Under the pieces are notes generated by a model. The model ran no database searches. It was given only the letters and a program-made list of their open reading frames with translations, and was not told where the DNA came from. Positions 18,692 to 28,850 of a stretch of 64,000 nt of DNA are shown here, in pieces (position 1 is the stretch's first letter; the number at the start of each line of letters is the position of its first letter). Source of the DNA: Prevotella lacticifex. Lineage in GTDB: Bacteria > Bacteroidota > Bacteroidia > Bacteroidales > Bacteroidaceae. The translations under genes were made by a program, and so were the position numbers. Where the stretch lies: assembly GCF_019973375.1 (NCBI RefSeq), contig NZ_BPTV01000001.1, positions 1,939,104 through 2,003,103 of the forward strand. The letters run 5' to 3'.

Positions 18692-20671
18692 TCAAAGTAT
18701 TTCGTAGAAGTAGCCGGTCTTTTCCTTGTCGATACCGTCATCAGTGACGTTCATCTCTATCTTCTTACAGATATACCGCTTATTGTGGAAGATGAAGATC
18801 TTCGAAGGGTCTGGGATGTCGTCTGTGATGAACTTGAATGATATGAGGTCGTGTGCATCTACAGGAGTTGTCTTAAAGCGGCTGTTGTTGTCATCCCTGC
18901 CTAAGTTCCCAAACGTCCGGTTGCCGTTACCGAACGTCCGGCCGGTATTAGCAGGCGTGTATTCGAGCGACAATGACGCTCTTTCCGCTGACACGATGTA
19001 ATCCGGGTACATCCTATAGTCGGTGTAGAGCACAGGCGCACGATAATCGGTGTCCTCGTTGTCAAGTTGCTCATCACACTTAACGGCTGCATGACTCGCC
19101 CTGTTTACCACACAATTGGCCTGAAAAGCTACCGGCATTCGTGTGTCGTCGCTTTCCTCTGATGATGTGCTGTCATCCGATGTCCCTTGCATCGCGTCCT
19201 GTACGGTGATGTAATAGTTGCCGTAATCATCTTCCTCCATGTCTTCGATGGATGCCTCTTTATCGTTGGTAACCGATGGCACGACAATCCATCTATCGCC
19301 CATGCTGTCTAACATTGACTCTATGTACTTCTTTTTTTTATCATCGCCGTCAAGGTTATGCCGCTGGTACATGGCCGCCGGGCAAATATTCAGCTGTTGT
19401 GAGCTGTCGCTGTTGATGTCGCGGATGATAGGGTTGAAGTAGCCGCATGTTGTCCGTCGCCATTCCTTCTCCTCGTTGTCAGGGTTGCCGTCTTTCGGCA
19501 GCTCGGCCCAGACAAAGTAGATATGGCCAACTTTGAAGATGGTTGTCCGGCGCTCGCGGTCCGTCATCTTCTCAGCTGCATTATTGAGCTCCGTAATGGT
19601 AGAATATTCCTTCGTCTTGTATTGTTTGAATACCGACTGAGAGATATACTCACGCCAGTCGCGGTTGGCGGCACTGTCGAAGTTATACTCTATGTTCGAC
19701 GTGGCGAGGTTGTCCAGTCCATCATCATCATGCTCCACGGAGAAGTCATCCTCGCACTCATACGATACCGTATCGTTGGTCAGCAGTTCGTTGGTGGCAG
19801 AGATGCTCACGGTCTTCGCCACTTCGTCGAATACGAAAGAGGCATTGAAGAACTTGCGCAGCTCATCGATGAACTTATACACCGTCCAGTGGGGCAGAGC
19901 GTCCTTAATCTTCCCCGACTTGCAAGCAGAGACAATGACGAGGCGGTTCCACGGCTCCTTATCGAAGTCATTCTTCACGATGGCATAGCCTTCATATTCC
20001 ATCACCTTTTTGAGGATATAGAAGAGATATGGCTGCAGCGCAAGATTAATCATGACGTGGAAATTGCCCTTCAGCTTATGGCCATCCCTTTTCAACGTTA
20101 CGCCCTTCATGGCCATCACGCGGTTAGCTTGTACGTCGTTGGTCTCATCATTGACAGGTGCAAGTACCGCCACGCCCTTCTGCCCCACGAAATTGGATTT
20201 AGTGAGGTCGATGGGAAGAAACGCATTCTTGTTATCCATCGAGAAAGGCACGGCGTAGCCGAACTTTGGAAGAGTGTCCGTGTCAACGCCGCTGTCGAGG
20301 ATGACCGTGGGATACTCTATCTCATCGATGAAGTGCTTCTCGAACTTTGAGTTGTACTTGATACGGCTCTTGCCTCCTACTATCTGTACCTTCACTTTCT
20401 CCGGAGTGATGGAAGTTACAGTGCCCTTGCCTGACATAACGAGACGGTTGCCGGCATACAGTCGGCATGTCTCGAAGTCGGCAATGGTCTTTATCACGTC
20501 GATGCGCTGCACGTTGCCGAAGATCTTGCGGTTGGCCGCGATATCCATCGGGAACGTGATATCGTAGGTATACGAGCCCGAGTCTTTGACATACTGGTTC
20601 TCATATGTAACCTTTATCTTGTCGGAAGATGACGGGTAGGCCATCTTGCCGTCTAATGTGCATACTATCAT
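18692..20671 (-). CDS. Large tail protein downstream of the tape measure (tail tip or baseplate candidate)
   Basis: 659 aa, the last gene of the leftward late block, starting 3 bp after the tape-measure stop codon. The N-terminus (VTYENQYVKDSGSYTYDITFPM) and the pattern of beta segments suggest a tail-tip protein. In long-tailed phages the genes after the tape measure encode the distal tail and tail-associated proteins. An acidic Ser/Asp-rich stretch lies near residues 505-525. I do not recognise a named domain, so the role is taken from position. Confidence 0.6.
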   Translation of the reverse strand: MIVCTLDGKMAYPSSSDKIKVTYENQYVKDSGSYTYDITFPMDIAANRKIFGNVQRIDVIKTIADFETCRLYAGNRLVMSGKGTVTSITPEKVKVQIVGGKSRIKYNSKFEKHFIDEIEYPTVILDSGVDTDTLPKFGYAVPFSMDNKNAFLPIDLTKSNFVGQKGVAVLAPVNDETNDVQANRVMAMKGVTLKRDGHKLKGNFHVMINLALQPYLFYILKKVMEYEGYAIVKNDFDKEPWNRLVIVSACKSGKIKDALPHWTVYKFIDELRKFFNASFVFDEVAKTVSISATNELLTNDTVSYECEDDFSVEHDDDGLDNLATSNIEYNFDSAANRDWREYISQSVFKQYKTKEYSTITELNNAAEKMTDRERRTTIFKVGHIYFVWAELPKDGNPDNEEKEWRRTTCGYFNPIIRDINSDSSQQLNICPAAMYQRHNLDGDDKKKKYIESMLDSMGDRWIVVPSVTNDKEASIEDMEEDDYGNYYITVQDAMQGTSDDSTSSEESDDTRMPVAFQANCVVNRASHAAVKCDEQLDNEDTDYRAPVLYTDYRMYPDYIVSAERASLSLEYTPANTGRTFGNGNRTFGNLGRDDNNSRFKTTPVDAHDLISFKFITDDIPDPSKIFIFHNKRYICKKIEMNVTDDGIDKEKTGYFYEIL

Positions 20672-20674
20672 ATC

Positions 20675-23600
20675 TTACTTGTTTCCTTTAATCTTATCCC
20701 AGTGGCTTCGGCTGCGGTCGAAGTCATCCCAGTCGGGCATTCTAACGTTGATATCGCCGTTGGCCAGCATCGTACTGAGCCGGTCGATGGTGTCCCGCGC
20801 CTGTTGCAGCGTGCCGGCAAGCTCGCTGTTGTCTGTCTGTACGTTGACTGTAGGCGCAGACACCACCGTGGCACCGCCTACGCCCATGGCGCGGCTCACG
20901 TCAGTGGCGGTGAGCCGTCCGACAGTGTTGTTTCGCTGAGCCACGTCGATAAGACGGAGGGCAGGCAGCAGCTGAGGGTTGTTGACGGCATTGTGGTTGG
21001 CCACAAACTCACCCTCGTGTACCACTCCAGCCTCGCGGCGGTAGCGGTTGCCACCCGTGAAGCCACCCTCGTAGTAGCCGGCTTCCTGCGCCTGCGCTTG
21101 TTTTTTAACTGTCGCAACCTGTATCATTCCTGCAGCTGTTGCTATTCCTGCTGCTATAGGAGCAAGGACATGACCAACTACAGGTGTAGCTGCTGCCGAA
21201 GCATAAGCATTTAAAGCAGCTACGGCTGTTTGAGCAATTGCTTGCGCAATTTGAATTTTTACCTGCTTACGGTTGTACTTGGTTTTGATTTTCGCTATTT
21301 CCTTCTGCTTTTTCTCTTCGAGTTTCTTGCTCTTTGCCGAGTTGTTTCCGGCCTTTTCTATCATCTTGTCATACTTCTTCTCCGTGACCGTTACCTCGTA
21401 GTCTGACTGTGCTGAGTAGTACGACGACATGGCCGACATAATTGGTGAGATGGCATCGTAGGCAGCCTGCATCTTCGCGGATAGGCCATTGCACATATCA
21501 GCGGTAGCCTGCGACATGGCGGCCATAGCCTCTTGATGGGACACAACGCCCTGTTGTTCCATCTTCTTGATGTTGGCCAGCGTCGAGGCATAGATTGTCA
21601 CGTCTGATGTATAATAGTCGCCCACTCCGGTACCCGTAGGATGGTCGTTCTCATAGTCTGCCTTGGCGTTGTTCGAGGCCGTTTTGTAGGCCGTGTCGGC
21701 GTTGCGCTTGAACTGCTCACCCTTGGAGTTATAGAGGTTCTGTTCCGACCTCTGTTCGGCATAGTAAAGAACCAACTGCTGGCGCATTACCTGGAACTCT
21801 TTCTCCGCCTTCAGCTTTTCCTCTGTTCCGTCCTTGTATTTGGCCAGTTCTATCTTGGCAATCTTATCAAGTCCGTCGATAGCCAACTTTTCCTGAGTTG
21901 CAAGATCCTGTCTGCCGAACTGCTCCCTATATTGATTGAGTCTTTCCTGATGCTTTTGCTCTCGCTGAATTCGATGCTGATTGTCATTCTCTTCGAGTTC
22001 ATCGCGCAGATCAAACCATTCCTCGCTTCCTATTTTGGCCAGTACTATTCGTTTCTTGATGTAGTCCTGTTGGTTGTAGAAGAGACGTTCATCCCGTGCA
22101 TCCTCGTCCATATACAAGGAACTGCCTTTTGTTGTATATTCAAGATAAATTTTCTGTTCCTCTTTTTTGTAGTCGGATTCCACATTGCGCTTCCTTAGTT
22201 TATCAATTGCTTCGACTTTCTCCCGTGTGGCATCTTCTTCCTTGGTCTGAAGATCTTTATATTCACTACTCTCCTTGTCCCAAATCTTCATCCGTTTGTC
22301 AAGACCCTCTTTTTCTATTTTCTCACGCTGTTTGATAAAATCTTCCCTTGATATCTCATTGAGCGCATAAGAGTTTAACAATTTTGCAAGATGAAGGTCA
22401 GTCTCCGCCTCTATCTGCTTATCCTCTGCTTTCTTTGCTTTCAGTGCCGCCGCAGCTCTACGTTTTTCCTCAGCTTCACGTTTCTTTCTTTCGGCCTCAA
22501 TCTTCTTTTGTTGCTTGGGGTCAACATAAGAATTTCCGCCTCCGCCTGCATCCGGATCCGGCCTGTTATTACCGCCAGAGCCTTTTACTGCATCTTTCTG
22601 AAGTTCATTACCGTAGCTGTCCGTAATCGCATTGATTTGCGTTTTTACACTTTCCAATTCGAGTTTAGCAGAGTTGAGCCTCCGTCTTGCCTGATCAACA
22701 AGATCCTGTGTGGTGTTTCCTACTATACCCCATGATGTGGTGTAAGTCATACCACTGCCTGCATTTAACGCGTTTTCCAAAGCCTTCTGCGCCTGGTCAA
22801 CGGCAATCTGGGCCTCTGCCTTTTGTTTTCCAAGCTGTCGAAGCATATCTTTGGCCCCCTCAAGCTCGTATTTACGTTGAAGCTGTTTATTGTAGTCTTT
22901 CAGTGCTTTTTCATTTGCCCTGTATCTTTTAGTCTCAGCGTCCAATTTAGCGTTATAACCTGGTATGATATTATTAAGCTCCTTGATTGCTTTTTGTCTG
23001 TCATCCATAGAAAGCTTATCATTCTTTGCCGCTTTAACGAGCAAATCAATCTTACTCTTCTCCTCCTGCATATTGACCATTGCATCATTCCTTATCTTGG
23101 TCAGGTTCTTCTCTGCCTGTGTCAAAGCGTCAGTCTTTCTTGTCAAGTCGATGATTACTCCGACAACAGTGACAGCCACAAGTGCCAGCGCAGCGTATGG
23201 ATTAGTCTTAATAATTTTCCATAGGTTCTTAAAACCAGGAACAAGTTTCTCATTCCACAAAGCTATTAGCTTAGTAACAATAAGGTCTTTTTCCTTAGCT
23301 ATCGTCAATATCGTGATGGCGATGGTCAACAGTGCAAGCGTAGAGCGGAATCTGACTACGAAACTCATTATGCCTTCCAGCGTCTTTATCAGAAGGCTTC
23401 CTGACGTGACAGCCATGCTTGCCACAGGCATGAGCTTTTGACCAAGCTCTATTGTCAGGTCGTTGAACTTCTTTTTTGCTTTATCAAGTTCTGCATTGAC
23501 GGTAGAATTATTGGTGTTGAACTCATTCAGCACTGAGGTTCCAGCCTCGTAGGCTTTCGTTGCAGTATTCTGTGCAGCTCTTACCTGGTCAAGGTGTGTG

Positions 23601-25318
23601 GCCACGGATGACAACACGCCCACGGCACGGGTGCCGTCGAGGTTCATACTCTCGAACATGGGTGCCATCTCAGCGAAGCCACCTTTGTTCTGCATACTCT
23701 GCATGAACTCCAGCAGCGCGCCATTGGCATTCTCCTTGAGGAGCTTCGTGAATTTCTGCACCTCTATACCGGCTATGTTGGCAAACTTCGCCGGGTCTTG
23801 GTACATCTTGGTGATGAGCTGTGAGAACACAGTCGAAGCCGTAGCCTCTTCCTGCATGTTCTGGTCAAGGGCCGAGGCGAGGCCCATGATTTGCGCCTGC
23901 GTCATGCCGGCCTGTCTGCCCACACCGGCAAGGTCGGCGGTAAAATCGACGATATATCCTGCATTGGCCGACGAGCTTTGTGCCAACTCGTTGATGGCGG
24001 AACCTGTTGAGAGCATGGCTTGCTTCAATCCGAGACGGCCTTCCTCACCGAAGACATTGGCAAGTTTACCTATCTTATCGACAGCACCCTTACCAAGGTC
24101 GTCGCCAAGAGCCACATTAATTTTGTCCGCGGCTTCGACAAAGTCTTCGATATCCTTTTTAGATTGTTTGCCAAGTCGTCCTGCGGCACCAGCCAGTTCG
24201 TTGAGCTGTTCACGACTGGTCCGAGTGTTCATCTTCTTGAAGTCCTCGTTCATCAACCGCACCTGTTCATCTGTCTGATTTGTATATTTGCGAACATTGG
24301 CCATTGTGTCCTCCATCTCAGCATAAGCTGTAGTAGCCTTACGGATGGTGACGGTAAGGCCGGTAAGGGCACCAATAGCTTGTGTAAAGAAACCCCAATT
24401 GGTATTGAAGAACCCGGAGATTTTCGACCAGATGCCGCGGGTGTCTTTTGACTTATTGTTGACTATTTCCAACTGGTTGTTAAGTTGCTTGGCCTGGTGT
24501 GTGAGCGTCTTGAATTCTTCAGAGTCTTGCCTCGTGTATTTCAGCCGCTGTTCCACAAGGTCTTTGGCCATCTCCAACTCGCGGATGGAAGATTTGGTCA
24601 GATTGTTCATCGTCTGACCAATCATTTGGCTTTCTTTGTTTATCTCAGCAGAAGATTTCTGGCAGTTTCTCAACTCGATATCATATTGATCGACAAGCGA
24701 GTTGATTTGCTGCTGTTCTGCCTTGATTTGCGCTATTCTGTTCTGAACCTTTTTCAGATTCTCTTCCTGGCTCTTGTACTTCCACGAAGACGGGTCGGCG
24801 TTGTTCATACTCTTCTGTATGGCATCCCGGGCTGTGGTCAGGTCTTTGAGCGATGATGTGTTGATATTGCCCAATACCTTGGCCACGAGTTGCGAGTTGT
24901 TCATCAGCTCACGCATCTCTTTCGCCGTGAGCTTGGTGGCATCGGTCATGCCGCTTATCCTGAACTTGCACTGCTCTAAGAACTCTTCCAACTTTTGATA
25001 GTCCTTCGGGTCGGTAGTGTCATTCATTAATTTTTTCAGCTGTTTTACCGCATCTCTCACTTCTCCAACACTGGCCGTTCCCATGTTGGAGAGTGTGCTG
25101 ATAGTCTTGCTGACCGTTGATTCGTATGCCTTGGCAGCTGCCTTTGCCTGTCTTAGATTTATGGATTCTTCCTTCGACCAGCTGCCGTTGCCTTTAAGGG
25201 CATCGTCCTTTTTCTTCTTGAGGTCTTCCACCTGTTTCTTCAACTTCAGCAGCTCATCCTGAGCCTGCTTTGCATTGAGAGAAACAACGGTCTTGAATTC
25301 TTGTGTATTACTTGCCAT
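20675..25318 (-). CDS. Tail tape measure protein
   Basis: 1547 aa from the ATG at 25318. The reading frame stays open to a GTG at 25360, but that extension would encode the stem of a terminator hairpin, so the ATG was preferred. The first 330 residues are coiled coil. The next part has a TP901-type core (AYAEMEDTMANVRKYTNQTD, LAGAAGRLGKQSKKDIEDF, GLASALDQNMQEEATASTVF). Three to four hydrophobic segments follow, then long charged helices and a Gly/Ala-rich hydrophobic stretch near 1400. The length would set the tail length. It is followed directly by the large tail protein. Confidence 0.93.
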   Translation of the reverse strand: MASNTQEFKTVVSLNAKQAQDELLKLKKQVEDLKKKKDDALKGNGSWSKEESINLRQAKAAAKAYESTVSKTISTLSNMGTASVGEVRDAVKQLKKLMNDTTDPKDYQKLEEFLEQCKFRISGMTDATKLTAKEMRELMNNSQLVAKVLGNINTSSLKDLTTARDAIQKSMNNADPSSWKYKSQEENLKKVQNRIAQIKAEQQQINSLVDQYDIELRNCQKSSAEINKESQMIGQTMNNLTKSSIRELEMAKDLVEQRLKYTRQDSEEFKTLTHQAKQLNNQLEIVNNKSKDTRGIWSKISGFFNTNWGFFTQAIGALTGLTVTIRKATTAYAEMEDTMANVRKYTNQTDEQVRLMNEDFKKMNTRTSREQLNELAGAAGRLGKQSKKDIEDFVEAADKINVALGDDLGKGAVDKIGKLANVFGEEGRLGLKQAMLSTGSAINELAQSSSANAGYIVDFTADLAGVGRQAGMTQAQIMGLASALDQNMQEEATASTVFSQLITKMYQDPAKFANIAGIEVQKFTKLLKENANGALLEFMQSMQNKGGFAEMAPMFESMNLDGTRAVGVLSSVATHLDQVRAAQNTATKAYEAGTSVLNEFNTNNSTVNAELDKAKKKFNDLTIELGQKLMPVASMAVTSGSLLIKTLEGIMSFVVRFRSTLALLTIAITILTIAKEKDLIVTKLIALWNEKLVPGFKNLWKIIKTNPYAALALVAVTVVGVIIDLTRKTDALTQAEKNLTKIRNDAMVNMQEEKSKIDLLVKAAKNDKLSMDDRQKAIKELNNIIPGYNAKLDAETKRYRANEKALKDYNKQLQRKYELEGAKDMLRQLGKQKAEAQIAVDQAQKALENALNAGSGMTYTTSWGIVGNTTQDLVDQARRRLNSAKLELESVKTQINAITDSYGNELQKDAVKGSGGNNRPDPDAGGGGNSYVDPKQQKKIEAERKKREAEEKRRAAAALKAKKAEDKQIEAETDLHLAKLLNSYALNEISREDFIKQREKIEKEGLDKRMKIWDKESSEYKDLQTKEEDATREKVEAIDKLRKRNVESDYKKEEQKIYLEYTTKGSSLYMDEDARDERLFYNQQDYIKKRIVLAKIGSEEWFDLRDELEENDNQHRIQREQKHQERLNQYREQFGRQDLATQEKLAIDGLDKIAKIELAKYKDGTEEKLKAEKEFQVMRQQLVLYYAEQRSEQNLYNSKGEQFKRNADTAYKTASNNAKADYENDHPTGTGVGDYYTSDVTIYASTLANIKKMEQQGVVSHQEAMAAMSQATADMCNGLSAKMQAAYDAISPIMSAMSSYYSAQSDYEVTVTEKKYDKMIEKAGNNSAKSKKLEEKKQKEIAKIKTKYNRKQVKIQIAQAIAQTAVAALNAYASAAATPVVGHVLAPIAAGIATAAGMIQVATVKKQAQAQEAGYYEGGFTGGNRYRREAGVVHEGEFVANHNAVNNPQLLPALRLIDVAQRNNTVGRLTATDVSRAMGVGGATVVSAPTVNVQTDNSELAGTLQQARDTIDRLSTMLANGDINVRMPDWDDFDRSRSHWDKIKGNK

Positions 25319-25360
25319 AAAAAAAAGAGTGCTAACTTGATTTTTCTTCAAAGTTAGCAC
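25319..25360 (-). terminator. Terminator hairpin abutting the tape-measure start codon
   Basis: Minus-strand arms GTGCTAACTT (25360-25351) and AAGTTAGCAC (25338-25329), then TC and eight T bases that run straight into the ATG at 25318. There is no room for a ribosome binding site between the T tract and the start codon. Confidence 0.8.
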
Positions 25361-25386
25361 CCTTTAGGTATATCGAAAAATACGCT

Positions 25387-25689
25387 TTACAGTCCTTCCT
25401 CATCCCATTTCTTGACCTTAGCCCGGAGTTCTGCTTCATCCAATGGCCCGTCTCCACCTCTTCTCTTGATTGCATCCACCCTTTCGAGCCTGTCTCGTTC
25501 CATCTGCCGCCACTGGGCGGCACTGTACTCTTCGAGCGTATCGTAAGTCTTGCCGTGAAACACATACTTCCCGTTCTTCATCGGGAAGCCACCATTGCTT
25601 GTCGAGCCACCAAAGACTGATTTACCAGCCTTGTAGGCTGCGGTAGAACCGTAAACGGCTGCTGCGGAAAGAAGAAGTTCGAATAACAT
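25387..25689 (-). CDS. Small phage protein with a hydrophobic N-terminus, unknown function
   Basis: 100 aa. The first 20 residues (LFELLLSAAAVYGSTAAYKAG) are hydrophobic and could be a membrane segment. The rest is charged, ending in helical DEAELRAKVKKWDEEGL. It has its own consensus promoter at 25712-25743 and is followed by the hairpin before the tape measure. Not recognised; possibly a tail assembly helper by position. Confidence 0.55.
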   Translation of the reverse strand: MLFELLLSAAAVYGSTAAYKAGKSVFGGSTSNGGFPMKNGKYVFHGKTYDTLEEYSAAQWRQMERDRLERVDAIKRRGGDGPLDEAELRAKVKKWDEEGL

Positions 25690-25711
25690 AGCTTTTCGTT
25701 TTTATCTATCG

Positions 25712-25743
25712 CAAATATACGAAGAATATTTGAATTATACAAA
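25712..25743 (-). promoter_or_regulatory. Phage promoter for the 25387-25689 gene
   Basis: Minus strand TTTG (25743-25740), 20 bases, TATATTTG (25719-25712). The leader is about 17 bases. Confidence 0.75.
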
Positions 25744-25776
25744 TTTTCATTGCAGTATTTGCAATAAAAACGGCAA

Positions 25777-26631
25777 TCAATTCTTGCTGCGTATCTTTTC
25801 CAGTTCCCGAGCCTCTATCGCCTTGGCGTCCAGCTCGGTGAGAGCGCGCCAGCAGTCAAGGGCAAGGACTGCGGCTTCTTTCGTCGGGTCGCCATCGGTG
25901 AGGGCACGGAGCTGTATATTATACTGTTCCTCTATCTGCCTGCCCGTAACGGTGAAGTCGCCATCCTCAGCATCGACCTTCTGGAAGAAGTTGGGAAAAT
26001 GGTCGAAGATGACTTTCTTCACATGGCTGTACCAAAGGAACGTCCCCAACCGCTCTTCGGGCTTCAATACCATCTCTGTGTCGTTTATGAGTTTGCCGCG
26101 TTCCTGACCGGGATGAAGGCCGTTGCCATCGACATAGAGCCAGCAGGCGAGGTTGTCCAGCATCTCGTCGTCTTTCGTGCCCAGGTATATTTGGTAATAT
26201 TTCTCGGCCATGAGGTAATCGCCGAACGACACCTCGTGGAGTAAGGGGTCGACCGCCACGAGGCCACAGACCGCATCCAACCTACAGTCCATGTCCTCGT
26301 ACGTGTCGATAAAGTCAAACTGATGGATGAAGCTATGCATCTGCCAGCCCTGCAGATACACGACTTGTCTTTTCCCATTAACAGTGATATAGCATTTCCA
26401 ACCGAATCGTGTCCGTTTCTGAATTTCCAGGCCGCAGAACCTGACGAACATCATCGTCTTTATCGCTGTCCTATCAGCATACATCGTCAACAGCTTCAGC
26501 ACATAACGCAGCTGGTCCTGGCTCATCTCCCGCCACGACGTGGGCGCGGTGAGGTTGATGGTCACCGTGCGGCTCTTCTTATCCGTTGAAGACGTAGCCT
26601 GCGCTGTCCTTGCTGTTCTGGTATGGCTCAT
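25777..26631 (-). CDS. Phage structural-region protein of unknown function
   Basis: 284 aa, overlapping the previous gene (26579-27415) by 53 bp. The sequence is mixed alpha/beta with many aromatic residues (TRFGWKCYITVNGKRQVVYL) and an acidic middle. It lies two genes after the portal and before the tape measure, where head-tail joining or tail chaperone genes are usual. No recognisable motif; kept as unknown. Confidence 0.6.
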   Translation of the reverse strand: MSHTRTARTAQATSSTDKKSRTVTINLTAPTSWREMSQDQLRYVLKLLTMYADRTAIKTMMFVRFCGLEIQKRTRFGWKCYITVNGKRQVVYLQGWQMHSFIHQFDFIDTYEDMDCRLDAVCGLVAVDPLLHEVSFGDYLMAEKYYQIYLGTKDDEMLDNLACWLYVDGNGLHPGQERGKLINDTEMVLKPEERLGTFLWYSHVKKVIFDHFPNFFQKVDAEDGDFTVTGRQIEEQYNIQLRALTDGDPTKEAAVLALDCWRALTELDAKAIEARELEKIRSKN

Positions 26632-27415
26632 AGTGTCTTACTTTATAGGCGATGCTCTCGCGGTAGAGTTTGAAAGTTTCTTTGTTGTCGTCGCTGTCGA
26701 GGATGCGCATCAGCCGGCGATAAACTGGCTGTTTGAGCGCCGGCAGGCAGCTTGCGCAGGTGTCGGTGAACTTCACGATGAGACTCATCATCTCGCGGTA
26801 GGGCTCCAGCCTATTGGGGTCGCCACGGCGGAAGGCATCGAGGATGTCGTCCATCTGGCGCTCGCCCATCTTCGTGCGCAGGATCTCATCGGCATCCTCG
26901 ATGGTCCGCTGGTAGCCATCCCAGTCGGTGGCAGAGGCGTTCTGGTGGGTCTCAAAGAAGAAGGTGTATTCATCATAGAGATGGTCGATGAAGTGGCGGG
27001 CCTGCTCAGTGGCTCCCCAGTTCTCACTGCGCAGGAGGTTGAGCGTCATGGCTAATGTCTTGTGGTACTGGGTGCGCAGCTCCCCTTCCAGGGCATCGAC
27101 GCGCTGCTTGCTCGCCGGTGCGAGGTTGTCGTTGCTCACTACGCCGAAGCCGGTAGGGGTGAGCACGAGGTCGAGCTGTCGCAGCACACTGAGGAAAGCC
27201 GACAGGCACACGAGCTGCTTGTACCAGTTGACGAGTGTCGAACCCTCGCCAAGCTCTTCCATGCGCTGCATGCCGGCCACACCGAGCAGGGCATCGTTAC
27301 TGAAAGACAGCTGACGGGCGATGGCGGGCTTCACGCTCTCATACACGCTGTCGTTGGCAGCTGCACCCACGGGCAGCGCCTGTTCAAAATCAGTCTTGGT
27401 TATTGTTATCTCCAT
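26579..27415 (-). CDS. Phage protein downstream of the portal, head-tail connector candidate
   Basis: 278 aa from the ATG at 27415, chosen over an in-frame GTG at 27439; both lie inside the portal 3' end. The protein is largely helical with a conserved-looking C-terminus (YRRLMRILDSDDNKETFKLY and YKVRHYEPYQ). Translational coupling to the portal by a 26-bp overlap suggests a neck or connector role, by context. I cannot name the family with confidence. Confidence 0.6.
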   Translation of the reverse strand: MEITITKTDFEQALPVGAAANDSVYESVKPAIARQLSFSNDALLGVAGMQRMEELGEGSTLVNWYKQLVCLSAFLSVLRQLDLVLTPTGFGVVSNDNLAPASKQRVDALEGELRTQYHKTLAMTLNLLRSENWGATEQARHFIDHLYDEYTFFFETHQNASATDWDGYQRTIEDADEILRTKMGERQMDDILDAFRRGDPNRLEPYREMMSLIVKFTDTCASCLPALKQPVYRRLMRILDSDDNKETFKLYRESIAYKVRHYEPYQNSKDSAGYVFNG

Positions 27416-28850
27416 TGTCGTTTGAGTTTGAGTTTCCACTTACTTTCTTGGCATCCTTGTTTTCGTCAAGGGTGGTGAGCATGAGCATCGGCACATCAAC
27501 GGTACACCGCTCTGACCAACCGTTGAAATGCAGGATGACGTGGTAAGGCTTGGTCATCACGTCGTGATAAGGTTTCTCCAAAGCTTGTTTGAGGGTGAAG
27601 AGCTCACGCTTATCAGAGCCTGAGTTGTTCATCTGGCTCTTGCCGGGCGTGGCTCCCACGAGGTTGGGGTGCACGCCGTAGGCAAAGCAGAGGGCGTTGG
27701 CGGCCTCCTGCATGTCGTCGCTCCAGTTGCCGCCCTCTTTCTTCGAGGGGTCGTTGAGGTTGACGATGCGCACCATGCGGTTCTCCTTGCCGTTGGGGTC
27801 GATGTAGTAGCCGGTGATGAGGGCCTTGCCGGCATTCTGCACGCCGCACACGAAATCGACGATGTTTTGCCGCTCCTGCTTCTTGCGCTCCTCACGCTTG
27901 ACCGGGTCATCGATGTTCTCGTTGTCACATACGTTGTCCCAGTATTCCTCGTGTACCTCAATCTGTACACGCGGCGCACTGGTGTTCTTAATCATGAACC
28001 GCTTGCCGATGCCTATCAGACGGTAGATGTCATACCACGAGTCGCGGAAGATGCTCGAATAGTAGGGCACGGGATAGTATTGGTATCCGGGGGTGGCCAT
28101 ACGCGAGAGGATGGCGAACTTGCGGTCCTTGGTGGGCTTGTTATGGATAAGTCCAGTGGCGGGGTCGGGACGCTTGCCCATGCGCACTTCAAGGTCGCCG
28201 AGGGGGTCCCAGTAGTCGAGCAGTGGGATGGCCTCGATGCGCTTCTCGTTGAAGTGGCCGACGCGGAAGTCGCCGAAGAAGACGTGCTCTATCTTTCCCG
28301 ACACGGTGGAGGGGGCGTACTCAAAACGGCAGTAGCATGCCTCCTTGTGTCGCACCTGGGCTATCTGCGAGCCGTCTCGAGTGAGGATGATGCAGGTCAC
28401 GGAGAAGTTGTACATCTGCATGTCGGTGCACTGCTCGGCAAAGCACTCCTGCAGGGAGTTCCTCAGGCAGAAGTCGCGGATGTCGGGGTCATCGACATCC
28501 TTCTTCTCTTTCCTGTCGACGAAGCGCAGCCCCTGGCCGTAGCAGCAGATGGTGTTGAACTGCTGGCACTGGGAGGTGATCATGTTGTCGAGGACATACT
28601 TGCGGATGGTATCGGGGAGCATGTCGTCGATGCCGAAGGGCACATACTGGTAGCCCTTGCCGCCGATGAAAAGGGGCTTGACGTTCACCAGCCCGTCGTC
28701 CTCATCGAAGACATCACTGCTGTCCGAGCCATACTCAGAGGCCACGGAGTTATAGGCCGACGCACGGGTCACGCCCTGGGGCATGATGCGGAAGTGCTGC
28801 ACGTCTCCGCTCTGCCCGGTCTGTACGAGTTCCAAGTCTTTATTGTTCAT
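27390..28850 (-). CDS. Phage portal protein
   Basis: 486 aa. It forms the dodecameric ring at the capsid vertex through which DNA enters and leaves. The call rests on a portal-like layout: an N-terminal region with GIDDMLPDTIRKYVLDN, a central stem region with KRFMIKNTSAPRVQIEV, and the late segment YGVHPNLVGATPGKS with SDKRELFTLKQALEKPY, a pattern I associate with HK97-type portals. The C-terminus is Asn/Asp-rich and low complexity. Its ATG overlaps the stop of the preceding small gene by 4 bp. It lies about 20 kb from the terminase gene, which is unusual. Confidence 0.78.
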   Translation of the reverse strand: MNNKDLELVQTGQSGDVQHFRIMPQGVTRASAYNSVASEYGSDSSDVFDEDDGLVNVKPLFIGGKGYQYVPFGIDDMLPDTIRKYVLDNMITSQCQQFNTICCYGQGLRFVDRKEKKDVDDPDIRDFCLRNSLQECFAEQCTDMQMYNFSVTCIILTRDGSQIAQVRHKEACYCRFEYAPSTVSGKIEHVFFGDFRVGHFNEKRIEAIPLLDYWDPLGDLEVRMGKRPDPATGLIHNKPTKDRKFAILSRMATPGYQYYPVPYYSSIFRDSWYDIYRLIGIGKRFMIKNTSAPRVQIEVHEEYWDNVCDNENIDDPVKREERKKQERQNIVDFVCGVQNAGKALITGYYIDPNGKENRMVRIVNLNDPSKKEGGNWSDDMQEAANALCFAYGVHPNLVGATPGKSQMNNSGSDKRELFTLKQALEKPYHDVMTKPYHVILHFNGWSERCTVDVPMLMLTTLDENKDAKKVSGNSNSNDNGDNNNQD

